Positions 39,401-54,400 of a stretch of 64,000 nt of DNA are shown here, piece after piece (within the stretch, counting starts at the first letter, position 1; every line of letters begins with the position of its first letter). The stretch lies in the NCBI RefSeq assembly GCF_011386835.1, contig NC_088800.1, positions 54,713,439-54,777,438 on the forward strand, written 5' to 3'. The stretch comes from Chrysemys picta bellii. Taxonomy: Eukaryota; Chordata; Testudines; Emydidae. Under the pieces are notes generated by a model. That model did no database searches, was not told the DNA's origin, and was given only the letters and a program-made list of their open reading frames with translations. Made by a program: the position numbers and the translations under genes.

Positions 39401-42400
39401 TACATTTAAAATAATGGAAAAGAATTTTCAGTCTTGATTTGGTTGTCTGAAATTGACCATTTACTGCTTTTAGGGTAAACTAAGGGAAGGTGCAGTGTTT
39501 CTTACTAGGAGAAGGTTTATATGTGTACAGATGATTTACTGTTATAGTGTCAGACGATTATCAGTATTCTGTCTTCATTTCTTCTATTTGCCACACTCCC
39601 AGATAGCTGCCCATGTACTAATGATTTCAGAGACTGCAGACCCTAAAAAGTATAAAGAAAAAGCAAGTTTTAATGATTCATTAATCATTTGCATGTGCTA
39701 GTGAAACAAGGCAATACTTCTGGAAAGCCTGATCTGTTACCTTCTTGAAGCACTCATTTCATGAATGAATGGTATAGCTTGTTTTCAGCCTGCCAGACTG
39801 GCTTGAAGTGAGGTGCAACAAGGCTTACAGTCAAGACCAGCTATTTTTGGAGAGAGCTTCTTTACTTACTGCAATTTTTCTAGGTTTTTTTGCATCTTGT
39901 ATTGGATCTTACATTGTATATATTTGCGTAGTAATCATAGTGCTTTTAGCTTAATACACAATTAACTAATTATGCTAAGTGTGAAAAAATACACACTAAA
40001 ATAAAAATGAGTGGAATTGCTTTGTCTAAACAAAATGTGAATTCCCCTGGTGTGCTTTCTTCTTCAGACTTGAGATTTCAATCATTTGCTGCAATTCATG
40101 TAATCATAATAAGGTCTTAGCTTCATCTGATGTAATGCTGGCAATAGGAAAATTTCATGTTAATTCTTTCTCTTTAGAACAATCTCAAAAGATCAGTTTG
40201 AAAAGAAGAAAAATGATACACTAGATCCAGAGCCGTAAGTATTATGTCATTTTTTTATTAAAAAAAAAATTAACCCGACTTTCTGACCATCACTGTGTAG
40301 TTATTACAGCTTCCTTCTGTGGCCAGCATTTCAGAAACGGGAAATTATATAGCCAGAGCAATCCTCTTCCCCATCTCCACCCAAATAGGTAGCAAAATCT
40401 CTGTATAGAGTTCTTAGCTGTTTGTATGGCAACTTTTAAACATATTATATTTGGGGGAAATGTGCCTTTAATATCTTGCACTTTTATAGAACTTTTCATT
40501 AAAATGGGGTTGCAACCCACTTTGGGGTCCTGACCCACAGTTTGAGAGCCACTGAACTAGGTGTTAGGATGATAGTAAGCTTGAGCAACTTTACTCAACC
40601 TGTGTTGCAATGGTTAGTTGAAAACTAAAATAGATGGAGGTCATAGAATACCTGTTGTTTGCAAGCAGAATTACCTACTGCAGTCAATAGGAAATTCAGC
40701 TTAAATATGGATGACTGGTAGGACCCAGGGAAAGCGTCTAGAAAGTAAGAGTTTGGACAAAGGACCATTCTCAGTCTCTTTTGGGCCCACAAAATTTTGA
40801 CAATTCCTTTTTAACTTACGTGTATTATACACATTTTTAGATCTTAAATATAATGGCAGAATATTTAGTTGGGGTTGGTCCTGCTTTGTGGACTAGATGA
40901 CCTCCTGAGGTCCCTTCAAACCCTGATATTCTATGAATATATCCAGTTCATTTTGGTGTAGAAGTATTTTTCATTGGTCTATAAATTTGGCTTAATGAGG
41001 TTACTAGCAAGGTAATTATATTTAATTGATACCCAGCCACACAATCTTGTTTTATTGTTGAAAGGTAGCCCTCTGGAGAATTACCTGCCTAATAAGCATT
41101 GACCTGGTTTTTGTAGTTTCATACTCTTTACCTCTAAGGAAATTAAGGTAGCTTTTTTTTCATTTTCTTCCAAGCTTTGTTGATTGCAAAGAATGTGGTC
41201 GGAAGATGCACCAGATTTGTGTGCTACATTATGATATTATTTGGCCTTCAGGGTAAGTAGCCTAGATGGGTTTTAGCCTTTCTTCTGCAATTATAATGAA
41301 ACTCTTAACTGTGTAGATCCTGTTGAACTGTTGATTTACACACAATAATCCTCTTTCAGGGACCACATATAAAGAGACAAACCACGTGTAAATGAATTTT
41401 TAATTTGGTTGTTAGTAGCTCCTTTGCATATTCAAGCTAAAATATGTGGAGAGAAACTTGTTCACAAACATTGTTTCCTCTTTATGGATTATTTACTGTT
41501 TGTAAAAGTTGGATAATGGTAGGGGATAAATATTAAAAGAAATATAAAATGAATGTGCAATATTAGTTACTCATTTGGTGGAATGAGTAAACCAACTCTA
41601 AAGCATCTAACATTTTCTGAACTTGATATACTTAAATTTGTTCCTAAACCATATTACATGATGAGACGGTAGTTTGGGATGCAAGTCATTTTTTTCTGAG
41701 TACTACAACTAAGAGTAAAAGTGTTTAATGATGGATTAAGCTACCTGGGGCTGTTTATACTAAATTATCAGCAAAAAATTGTTGTTTTACAGCTTTGTCT
41801 GTGACAATTGTCTGAAGAAAACTGGTAGAACACGTAAAGAGAACAAATTCAGTGCTAAGAGTAAGTGTGTGTGGTTTATTATTCATATATTTTAGAATTT
41901 CTTCAACCTTTATCTTGCCTGTGCTCCCACCCTAGTACCTTCCATTACAAATCCTAGTATATCTTAGGCTTGCAGAGGAGATCTCCCCTACCACTGGTGC
42001 AGCTTCACTAATGCTAGCAATATTAGGAGTACTAGTGCAACAGTGGCTGCCATTATTTTACTCAGTGTCATGTAGACCTGCTCTTCACAGGTCTCGATCA
42101 TTAATGCCTGTGCCCTGGAGTTGCACCATGGATAGTGCATTGGTGAGAGATTTCTCAAAGGCTAGTGTATGCAGAACTCAACGAACAGCACAGAATTCAC
42201 TGTTAAGTGGAAGTGATTATATTGGATGGTGCTGAGAGCTGAATTTCTGATTTTGAGCAGGTTTTTTTTGGGGGGGGGGGGATTGTTTGTATTTTAAAAT
42301 ATAAATATAGTATTTTTATTTCTGAGGTATAAAATAAAGCAGAAACTCAAAACTAAACACATAGATAACTGATGAAACTTGACTAGTTTCCATGTAGCCT

Positions 42401-45400
42401 TAAAACAGAAATAAATGTCTGACATTTCTGTGCTCGGCAATCAACAAGAATTAAGATATATAAGTTGTGCAGACTCATACTGTTGTAGTCCATGCACTTC
42501 TGGTATAATTCAGGAATGTTAAATGATCAGTTGTTTTCTTTTACAGCTCTCTCTGCTTTTTGAATTAGTATAACGTAATAGAAATTCTCAGTCTGAATAG
42601 ACGTCATATTTAGTTGTCACGTTTTTATGTCTAGAGCTTTTCTAAAATAAATTATAGTTTCAAATTTTTGTCATGCGGTAGCTGAAATATTAATTAAAAA
42701 ACAAAAGCTTTTAGGCACTTAGGGCAAAATGTTTTTCAGTTTGCTGTGCTAATCTTTATTGCAGCTTGTGTACACATTAACTCCACAGAACACCAAATGA
42801 TGTCAACAAAAGTTCCAAGTACAGTAAAAGTGCTGAATATACAATAAGGATCAGCACTGCAGAATATGGCATTCATAGTGTAGAGTGGAAAAACAAATTA
42901 AACATTAGAAACCTAGGAAATTCAGAGTTAATTTAAACAAATCCAAATGTTGGAAAGTATGGAAAGGCATACAGACAACCTTAACTTATTCCACTATGAT
43001 GATGCAGCCTCCAAACTTTCTTCCTTTTCCTTTTCATATTTGAGGCCTTTATTTTGAACACTGTAGTTTTGTAATTAAGGGTTTGCAGAGTAAGCATACA
43101 CCCCACGTTGTATAAAGTGGTATTTTTTGGATCCAGGACATTTTTTTAAAAGGTTTAAGAAATTCACAGACTGGAGTGAACATCTCTTCAGTTTGTAAAA
43201 GCCAGAGTATTGATCCAGTGATTACAACTCACTGTACTCCCATCTTCTCTTTGTTATCTTTGTTCGTAAAGGCAGTCCATGCACAGACTTTTATATACAA
43301 GTTGTAACTGTTCTTTGTCAACACACTCATTTTCACTTTTTTCATGCATGTGCCATACATTTATGAGCTAGTCTTGGGAGATGTGTGTAAGTAGATGCAA
43401 TAATTCTTCTTTACTGATATTTCATTAATTGGTGGCATATGGAGTTTTAGGGAGGGATTTTCATTGGCCTAACTCGGCTTTTATTGACGTCAATGGCAAG
43501 TTTTACCATTTACTGTAGTGGGAGCTGTTAGGCCAGTGCTGCGTGCTTTTGAAAATCCCATGCATAAAGATCATGGAATGGTGGCCTTCAGTATTCTGTT
43601 TGTCTACTCCGGATTTTATTAAGTACAGTTTTATTCTCTGGACATTTTATGACTGTACAAACCCCAGCCATTGTAAGATTAAGAATAATGTATTCTGGTG
43701 TTTGTGGTTGCTGTTGAGACTAACCTGTTATGGGTGGGTAAGGTTTTTTTTAGAATTTATTCCCCTTTGCCTCCCTCAGGACATCACTACAGGGGCAGAG
43801 TTAAGATTGTCTGAGTGTATTTCTGTACTTGGAAATGTTTGATTTCTTTTAAGTTCATTCACAACTTTGAGTTTCCTGGTGGATGGTGTGTTTTTGTGTG
43901 TGACAGTATTCTTGTAAGATTTTTTTACCCTTAAGCTGGTGGTAATGCATCAGTAACCTAACTTTAAGTGGGTTTTTCCTTGGTTTTTATTGCATTTTTG
44001 AAGTATATATGTTTCCTGGGCACCATGCTGGAGGGGAACTGGGACTCCCTGCATGCCTCCTAGAGGGGGTGTCTTGAAGTGGTGAGAGGACTCCCCCACG
44101 TCTCCTTTTGCCCCAACCCAGCAAGCCTTGTATTAGTCTCTTCTTCCATCTGACAAGTGTAGTTAGGCTCATAATCATCCTTGACAAGCCAAAGTTTCCC
44201 CTCTTTGATTTCTACCACTTGTTCTGCCTAATTTCCCTTTATTGCCCTCTTCAGTCCTCACATCTCACTTCCTCACACTTGGCTCTCTTCTTTCCTTCTC
44301 TGATCCAAGAGGATTTCTTCAGTCCTCCAGTGCCATCAAAAATAGTAATAAACAGGCATGACACCTCCCAGCAAAATGAAACTGGATTGTCTAATTTGAT
44401 CTCTTCATACTCTCCATAAGAGTTAAGGTTTCTAAATAATTTGTCTGTAGAAGGTGTTCTAGGGATTAAAAATACCTAATTCATGAATTCACAAAGAGCT
44501 GCATCTGTGTGCAAAGTTTATAATTCTTAAAACCTACCATAACCTAAAACACGTGGGCCAAAAAAGTACAAGATGCTAGAGGACAATATAAAACGCATGT
44601 ATTTTTATAAAATGGCATATAAAGATGATTAATCCTGCACATTCCTCTTCGTTTAATTTCTTATTCTATTGTAAGCATTCCAATTTGCAAAAAAAAATTT
44701 TTTTTATTATTTCTCCAATAAAAAGTTAGCTGTACACTGAAAATAGGGCTAGTTAACCCCAACACAGAGGCGCTTGCAAGGTTCTTTGCATCACTTAAGT
44801 CCTTAATACGAGGCATTGTCCTAGAAAGGACCTTGCACAGTCTAGCTGCACGTGGGTGGCTTTTCAGAGGTCCTGGCCAGTATAATGGGTAGCAAGAATT
44901 TTCTGTGGAATCCAGTGGGGCTGGAATTAGGGATGCTGCTTCACCCCGTGGCTTGAAATAGTAATAACAAACACCAAATACATGGTTTCCATCATCAGCA
45001 CCCCAACTGTAAAAATTGTTCCAGGACCCTTAAATCCCTACAAAAGCTGCAGTGATGGCATAGGAAGAAACATAATGCTTCCCAGGGTTCCCAATAGCAT
45101 TACTTAAAAGGGAGGAGGGAGAGAGCAGGGAAGTATATCTAATGAAAATATTATCTTAGAAATTAACGATAAAGAATTTTCAGGTTAAAAATGTTAAAAT
45201 ACAAAAAGAAGAATATAATTTTTTAGATTTAAAGTGGGGGGAAAAAATTAAACCATGAAAAATAACTAACTTCCACAGTTACTTAGCACATATGAGGTCC
45301 AGACTTTGTTTCTCCTATCTCTCGGCTGGGGATATTAATAAATTACATAAAAATTGCATGAAAAGAAATACATATTAAAGGAAAAGCAAGCTCTAAGTAA

Positions 45401-48400
45401 CGAGAAATGAACAAGAAAGATTGGAATTGAGAGAGGAATGTATTTTGTTCTTTAGAAGTCATAGGTGCTAACAGTTCAAAAGGTTTTTATTATGGTTTAA
45501 AACTGGAACATACTCCTATGTTTGGGAATTTATAAACAGATATTTGATACTTCTATAGTTCACCATTTAAACTATATTAACTTGTAAAGCAGTGAATTAC
45601 AAGTTACATTTACCACTCAGAGGCTTCATATGCCTAGATGCTGAAAGGATCTCATAAATGTCTGATTTTACGTGCTATACAGTATGCTATGTTACCAAGG
45701 CACAATAATTAATACAGTGTCCTAAACAGCCTGATTTACTTGATTTTTGTGGCATTGTCTGACTGCTGGTATTTTAATAGTAGGTAAAGAAAGACAAATC
45801 CTGTATAAAACCAGACTTCAATTTAAGTTTGTAAGGTGATGGTGGTAGTTTGATATAAAAATAAAAATTTTATTTAATCTTATTTTTGAATCAATAATGT
45901 CTCTTCTCTATGGTTGTTTTTTGCATTGGTTCCATGACACACATTTTCTTAAACCAGAGATTTTCAAACTCTTTCAGAGTATGGATCATATTTTAATTGA
46001 TATTTTGCATTTAATTTAATATAAGCTTTGTCGGGGCTGGGGGGATAATTTTTACAGTTTCATTTTCTTCTTCAGTTCATCTTCCCTATCCCATGTTCCT
46101 CTCTCCTTTCCCTGCTCTCTTGTAAATATTGCCTGGCCATCTGGTTTCCTCCTTCCCGTGATGTTACTCTCCTGCTGGCAGCCCCCTGAGGTGGCTAGCA
46201 ATCCTAGCACGCTGGTGGCTTCAGTTCCTAAGAGCAGCTTCAGCTTCCCTTCTTTCTCCCACTTTCCCCAATTTGTTTTAGTAGTGGCCCGTTCTAGAGA
46301 TGTAGAAACAAGGATGAGAAGATGAAAAGTCAGTTCTATGTAGACCACAAGTTAAGAACCACTAACTTAAACAGCAAAATTTGCAAATAGTGTAAAAGAA
46401 CAGGGCTTTAAAAATGCATTTGCCCATAGAAAGCTTTTCTGGACAATTGCTGTCAACTTCTACAATATCCAAACTTCTTTTTTTCTTTAATTTCAAACAT
46501 TCCTGGTTGCAAAGATAAACTTCCAAATATAAATCTAATTTAACTGTTACAGTGTCATCTTCCTAAATACGTAGAGAGATGGCTCCAGTATCTCTGTTGC
46601 TGCTCAGAGCTCTGGTCAGTTTTCACTCTGCTGCAGTTTGGCAATCTTGTCAGTGTTCACTATGCCTGTTCAGAATCATTTGGTCATCTGAAAAACTGAC
46701 AAGACTCAGGTCAGTTTTACTTTGCTACTTGGGAGAATTATGATCAGCAACAGAGGAAGGATCTGGAACTGTGCAGTGGGGGAGACTTGTAAACTGACTA
46801 CGGAAGAGTGGACACGTCCCCATTCAGCACCCAGAAAACTTAAGGGAAGGACAGAGTAGCAGAGACAAACTTTCCCTCACAGAAGGCATTTGGTTAGAAG
46901 AAGGTAGAGGAATGAAGATCCCATGCCATCATCACAGCAACCAGGAGGCTCTGTTGAGGGAGAGACCAGAGAGAGACAGAGGGTCCTGTGGCACCTTTGA
47001 GACTAACAGAAGTACTGGGAGCATAAGCTTTCGTGTGTAAGAACCTCACTTCTTCAGATGCAAGTAATGGAAATCTCCAGGTATAAATCAGTGTGGAGAT
47101 AACGAGGTTAGTTCAATCTGGGAGGGTGAGGTGCTCTGCTAGCAGTTGAGGTGTGAACACCAAGGGAGGAGAAACTGTTTCTGTAGTTGGATAGCCATTC
47201 ACAGTCTTAGTTTAATCCTGATCTGATGGTGTCAAATTTGCAAATGAACTGGAGCTCAGCAGTTTCTCTTTGGAATCTGGTCCTGAAGTTTTTTTGCTGT
47301 AAGATGGCAACCTTTATATCTGCTATTGTGTGGCCAGGGAGGTTGAACTGTTCTCCTACAGGTTTTTGTATATTGCCATTCCTGATATCTGACTTGTGTC
47401 CATTTATCCTCTTGCGTAGTGACTGTCCAGTTTGGCCAATGTACATAGCAGAGGGGCATTGCTGGCATATGATGGCATATATAACATTGGTGGACGTGTA
47501 GGTGAATGAGCCGGTGATGTTGTAGCTGATCTGGTTAGGTCCTGTGATGGTGTTGCTGGTGTAGATATGTGGGCAGAGTTGGCATCGAGGTTTGTTGCAT
47601 GGGTTGGTTCCTGAGTTAGGGTTGTTATGGTGCGGTGCGTGGTTGCTGGTGAGAATATGCTTAAGGTTGGCAGGTTGTCTGTGAGCGAGGACTGGCCTGC
47701 CTCCCAAGGTCTGTGAAAGTGAGGGATCATTGTCCAGGATGGGTTGTAGATCACTGATGATGCGTTGGAGAGGTTTAAGCTGAGGACTGTAGGTGATGGC
47801 CAGTGGAGTTCTGTTGGTTTCTCTTCTGGCCTGTCTTGTAGCAGGAGGCTTCTGGGTACACAAAACTTCAGGACCACACTGATTTATACCTGCCTCTGGA
47901 GATTTCCATTACTTGCATCTGAAGAAGTGAGGTTCTTACCCACGAAAGCTTATGCTCCCAGAACTTCTGTTAGTCTCAAAGGTGCCACAGGACCCTCTGT
48001 TGCTTTTTACAGATTCAGACTAACACGGCTACCCCTCTGATACTTGACACAGAGAGAGACAGTGTGCCACTTCTGCTTTAGGTTGAGCATTTCAGATTTG
48101 TCAGACACCAACTAGCAGGAAAAGATGGAGATCCTGAACAGCAGTTTGCATTTTCTTTTCCAGTGGCTGGTTGGCTTCTCATCTGAGCATTGCTCTTAAA
48201 GAATGGTATTGGTATTTGGCTATTAGGTATAGTCCTCTTGTCATTTAAGTGTCTGTTAAGATGTACCTATCCCTGTGTGTGAGGGGAGACAGAAATTGGT
48301 GGAATAGATTAGATAGGAATATTGCAGAGAGAGAGCGAGAGATTTGGGGCAAAGAAGTGAGAGAGAGAGCATTCAGAGCTAGACAAATTCAGACTGGAAA

Positions 48401-51400
48401 TAAGGCATACATTTTTAACAGTGAGAGTCATTAACCATTGGAATAGCTTTCCAAAGGTTGTGGTGGATTCTCCATCCCTGACTATTTTTAAAACAAGATT
48501 GGATGTTTTTCTAAAAGATCTGCTTTCAGAATTATTTTGGGGAAGTTCTATGGCTGTTAGACAGGAAGTCAGATTAGAATGATCACAATGGTACCTTGGT
48601 GCTTTGGAATCTATGAATCTAAATGTAAAACTAATCTTTACCCAGTCTTCTCTACAATACTACCCTTACTTTCGTACTTCTGTTTGAAAAGCCCAAACCA
48701 AGCATGTTTCTTGCCAGCAGGGAATAATCATTGTTATACCCAGAAAAAGCACTCTGATACTATGGTGATGGTGTCCACATAAGAACCTAGACAGACAAAA
48801 TATAGGGGAGACAGGTAGAGAACACAGTGTAGGGTTGGTAAGGGAGTCAAGAGGCTGGAGGAAGAGAGAGAAAAGAGGAGGCAGACACCAAAATCATCAT
48901 GGAAAAAAGAAATCATGATCTGTCATAGGAAACAAAATTAAAATTGAACGAAGTATGGAGGGAAAAAAGGTATAACACAAGCAAGAAGCTTCATGGACTG
49001 CTGGCAAAGTGGGCAACTTCGCATGGGAAGGGCTCTGCCTCCCCCGCCCTGCACCCATGGGGGAGGTGCTCGGGGTGGGTTCGAGCTCCCCAGCCCCCAG
49101 AGGAGGGGTAAAACCACCCTCGGCTGCATCAGCCACTGGAATTGTGCCCCGGCCAAGCTCCACACATGGAGACACGTGACCCACAGGCCATGCAGGTATC
49201 AGCCTTCGCCTCCCCAAGCCCGCTGGCTTGCAAGGCTGGATGAGTTTGGGGGTGGGCCCAGTGGGATTGGGGGCAGCAGCTGTGGGAGGTCTGGGGCAGC
49301 GTGACACTCCATCCTGCGGGGCGCAGCAGGGTCACGGGGTGGAGGCTCGGGCACCTCTCCTGCTAACTTACAGTCGCTCATTAAAATCACCAGATGAGTT
49401 GGCTGCAGCACAGTGGGCGGGGGAGCCCCTGCTTGGCTCGGGGTTTTAATTCCTTTCCACTGTATGTAACCCGGCCCTAGCAGCTCCAGTTGGGCTGGGG
49501 AAGGGGCACCTCTCCCCGCCTGAGTGGCCTGTGATAACCTGCTGCGTGACCACACGACTGAGAGGGAACTTAGCCCAAAGGTACCCCAAGCTCAGGGTAG
49601 TAGGTGCCAGATATGTTTTTCAAGCTTTAGTAAGGATTGTCTTGAAAAAGAAGTTTAAAAACTCCTTCCATAGCTTTTTATAGTAACTATGACCTGTAGC
49701 TGACAGCCAAAATATAGTAGCCTGTTAACAGAAAGAACATTAACGTTTTTAGAGCAGTCAAAATGCTTGGCTCTTAAGGATTATATTTTAGGGTAAATGA
49801 AGGATTGATAACATTGTAAAGAAATATAGCAATGCTTGGGTTGGCATGGATGTTGGTAATCTCTTGCAAACATAGTTATATTCTTGCTCTGTACATCTGT
49901 TAATTTGGCCTTCTCCTTAATTTCCGTCCCTTAGTGTGTAATAGCACAGAGTAATGAAATTACCTTGAAAGGAAGTGGGAATCACTTGGTAGAATTACCC
50001 ATTGAAAGATGTTAAAATGAGGGCAAAATAATTAGTAGAATTAATTACAACTGCTAGCTAAAAATATGCTGGATGCAATTAATTAGTTTCATATAATGGA
50101 ACTTTGCACCTTTTTTTCTACGTTCTCAAGATAGAAACATTGCCAAAATGAAATACCACTTTTAAAGATGATCTGCAGATGTAAACGTCAAAGCCCAATC
50201 CACTGTAATATGATGTACGGAATGTCCCACATCATGATTCAGCGTATTAGTATTAAAAGTGGAAATGATACAGTTTTCCTTTTATCGAGTTCCTCTGGAG
50301 TCCGCACGCAGTCTCCCATGTAGTGACACTCCAGCGTGTGCTGTGCTAATATCCTAACCACAGAATCCCACTAGATTGTGGAGTTAGACTATCAAGGTGT
50401 TTAGGAAGTGGTATACTTAGGGTTAATTTTTATAGTCATATTTTTATATATTGTATATTTTTTTATATTTTCATATGAAATAAAATCTTACAATGTAAGC
50501 TCTGTAGGTAGGAATGGTGTCGTCTTTTGCATCATAACTGTCAGTGCACTCTTGGGTTTTAAAGTAATCTTCAGGTGGGTATTCATTTCCACTACAATGT
50601 GAATACCCTAGATGGTCAATTATAAGAGACAGCAGTCTTGCCTCCTGGCTAGATGGCAACTGATTACGGCAGGAGTCAGCAACCTTTCAGAAATGGTGTG
50701 CCGAGTCTTCATTTATTCATTCTAATTTAAGGTTTCGCATGCCAGTGATACATTTTAATGTTTTTAGAAGGTCTCTTTCTATATAAGTCTATAATATATA
50801 ACTAAACTATTGTATGTATGTAAAGTAAATAAGATTTTTAAAATGTTTGAGAAGCTTCATTTAAAATGAAATTAAAATGCAGAGCCCCCCAGACCAGTGG
50901 CTAGGACCTGGGCAATGTGAGTGCCACTGAAAATCAGCTCATGTGCCGCCTTCGGCACACGTGCCATAGGTTTCCTACCCCTGGATTACGGTTACAATTT
51001 TGGCATGGAAGGAATTTTTAGTAAATTTCATTGCAGAGGTGAGGGGGGGAAAGAAGATAAGTCATGAAAAGGTCACCAGTTAATGTAGTTTTTGCTACAT
51101 AAATGAGGATGGGTGCTGAATGGTGAGGCCTCTGCGGGGGGAGATTGAAGAGTAATCCCACCCTGCACTCACCCCACAGACTCCTGTCCCACAGAGTTGG
51201 GCCCAGCTCCAGGCATTCCGAACTGGCATACGGGGTTGCAGCACCACTCGGATTTGGCTTGTCCACCTCTATGGAGATGGAGGGGTGGACAGGCCAAACA
51301 TGAGTAGCACTGTGACCTTGTGTCCAGGTCACAACACCATTTGTTCTGGGGGCCTAAGCAAATGTGCTTTTACAGCCATTTTTCCAAGATTTCACTGACT

Positions 51401-54400
51401 TTATTCAAATTCACATTTTTGTGACCTCTGTGACAAATCACATAGCCCTACAACTGATGAATAGTAGCTGCAGAGGACTGTAAATTAAATGTAGCAGGGT
51501 AAAATGTGTGACCATGAGAATGCATAAGTGAATTATGCCACCACTTTGATTTTAGGTAGGGAGGAAATATGCTGATAAGATTTGAAAAATTAAATACAAA
51601 TTACTACTTGGCAAAATGTATGTAAAATTGTATAAATGATATAAAAAAGCAGTAGCAATAAGCCCTACAACATAAGGAACTCTCATTTTCACAGTTTAAA
51701 TGACAAGGGTTATTTTTCTTTAAAAGTAAAGTTTTGAATTTATTAAAAATTGTATCTTTTTGTCTGTAAAGTGTACTTTTTTTATTAATAGTTTTTAAAT
51801 GTTATGTTAAAAAAACTGAGTTAGTGGAGCAGGGATATACAGTATGTGGACTTCAACCATTAGGGGCTTCTTTGCCAGGGCAAATAACAATTAAAGCTCA
51901 ATATGAACATTTTTATAATTATGTAGATTACTCAGACTAAAACGTCTGTTTTAAAAACAGTAAACGCTCCATTGAAGTCGGGAGGCTTTTCATTTCTGTT
52001 AACTTGCTTTGCTTGAAAAGGTGTGGCTGGGAGCCAGATTTATAAACTGATGTAATCTCTGTCAAACAGCCAGATGAGTGTTTTTCTTACAAGAAAAATT
52101 TTGCAGTATTTAAAAAAATCTCGTACAAATTTTTAATTACCATGAAAGCCTCCTTTTATTAGTGCATTTACAAAGTGTTTTTTCCACTGTGGTGTGGTTA
52201 GCTTGCCTATAAGAGTTGTGTAAATTTAACTTTCGCTAAAAAGGTGACTCTTTATTTTGGCTGTAGAAGGTAACTCTAATTCTCATGCAATAGTAAAGAA
52301 AACTGAAAGCATCATTCTAGGAGCAGTGAGTCAGAAAGATCTCTCTGACGCTGTGTTTCAGTTTCCCCAGACTTTTTATCACTACTTACTTGGTCTTTGA
52401 TATTTTTTCCCCCTTAGGGCTTCAAACTACTCGTTTAGGAAATCATTTGGAAGATCGAGTAAACAAGTTTTTGCGGCGACAGAATCATCCTGAAGCTGGG
52501 GAAGTTTTTGTCAGAGTGGTAGCCAGTTCAGATAAGACAGTAGAAGTAAAACCAGGAATGAAATCCAGGTTAGTCCTCTTTTTATGGTAGTATTTTGAAG
52601 TATATATCTTGTGTAACTTTTTGCCTGCCTAGATATAGTAGAACCTCACTAGTTTGCACTGATTTGGAGACGCTTCATAAATTACCAAAGCTTGGTAATT
52701 GGCAAGCAAGTGAACAAACATAATGAAGATAATACACCATAAAATGTACTTTGTTAATTTATTTTGGTAGTTGTATTTTAACTTTTAACTTACTTATGAC
52801 ACTGATATATTCTGTAGTATATTTTTTAAAAATAATGGGATCTTAGATTATGCAACATTGAGGTCTTGTATTACTATTAAATCTAGAAGAGGTGAGGGAA
52901 AACTACTGGTTTTGTGCAGATTGTAGGATGCATAATTTAGTACAGTGCAGATTAATAAAGTTCTACTTTAGTAACATTTCATTAACTATGTTGCCTTTCT
53001 GTATACATTGGCTTCTGGAAATGCTTTTATAGTAAATGGGCTATTTCATGATAAATGGGATGGTTTTTGAAAGGCTTTATCCATAAAAGTACTTTAGTTT
53101 TACTCCACAGATGGCAAAGTGTTGACTGCATTTCACTTAGTAACTTCAGTGTGTTATAACTAATGTACCATTTATTTAGAGGCTGGCAGTTTCTTTGGAC
53201 AATCTTGTGCTTTGTGTTTGCATGTTCAATCATAAGTTAATTGTATGGGAAAACTTTTGTCTCAAGGCTTTATGGAAACTGACCTTGCACTGTCATGGTA
53301 CCATTTTAATATGATTCTATACTCTGCCACAACTGGTACTTAAATATTTCTGAAGAATTAAATAATGTTGTAAAGATCTGCTTCCTTTTTGATAAAATTT
53401 TAGAGTCCATTGATAGATTTCTTCCTTTCCTTCAGGTTTGTGGATTCTGGTGAAATGTCAGAGTCCTTCCCTTACCGAACCAAAGCTCTGTTTGCTTTCG
53501 AGGAGATAGATGGAGTGGATGTGTGCTTCTTTGGCATGCATGTACAGGAGTATGGCTCTGACTGCCCACCTCCAAATACCAGGTACTTTTTCATTTCTAG
53601 AGTGACTGGTGCACATGGAGCCTTTTAATACTTTAAATACAGGCTAGCTACACATACTTCCACATACTGAAATATTCGTGGCACACACAGTCTTACTATA
53701 AGGTTAAGTGTGTTGAAGACTTTTCCACATCAAAAAAAAAAAAAAATTGACAGTCAAAATGTTAGGAAGTACATAAAATTCAAATCTGTCTACTTCCATG
53801 CTTGCATTTTCCCTGGTCTCTCAATATCTTTGCCTGTTGTCCAAAAGGTGAAACACTAGCAATATTTCACTTTTATTTCAGCAACTTTACATCATGTACT
53901 TTGACATGTCTCTTTGGTCAGTGAAAAGTGCTTCTCCTCTTTGAAATCAGCTGCAGTCTTTATTTTCCAGGTCCCTGCCCAAAGCAACCAAGTCAGTGGC
54001 TATTGTAAAAGCTGAACACCAGCCTATGAAATCTAATGTGGTTTGTATTTGAATAATTTTCTTTTTTTGTTTTCTCCCTGATCCTCACAGGCGTGTGTAC
54101 ATATCGTATCTAGATAGTATTCATTTCTTCCGACCCCGCTGCCTCCGAACTGCCGTTTATCATGAAATCCTTATTGGATATCTGGAGTACGTGAAGAAAC
54201 TTGGGTGAGCAAAAGTTGTCTGAATTCTCTGCAAAGTGATGCTGTAATTCAATGTCATGTGAACAGTATGGTTATTCTATGTAACTTTTTAATTAAAGAG
54301 TAGACTTCTCTCCTATTTTGATTTGTTTAAGACCATCTCTTAGCTTCCTTCCACCGTCTTCTCAACAGTCTTATGAAACAGACACCTCTTCTCCCGCAGT

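Noticed and set aside
48897..49555. Several frames of 100-136 codons in the GC-rich block
   Set aside because: Overlapping frames on both strands are expected from GC-rich composition, and none resembles a known protein.
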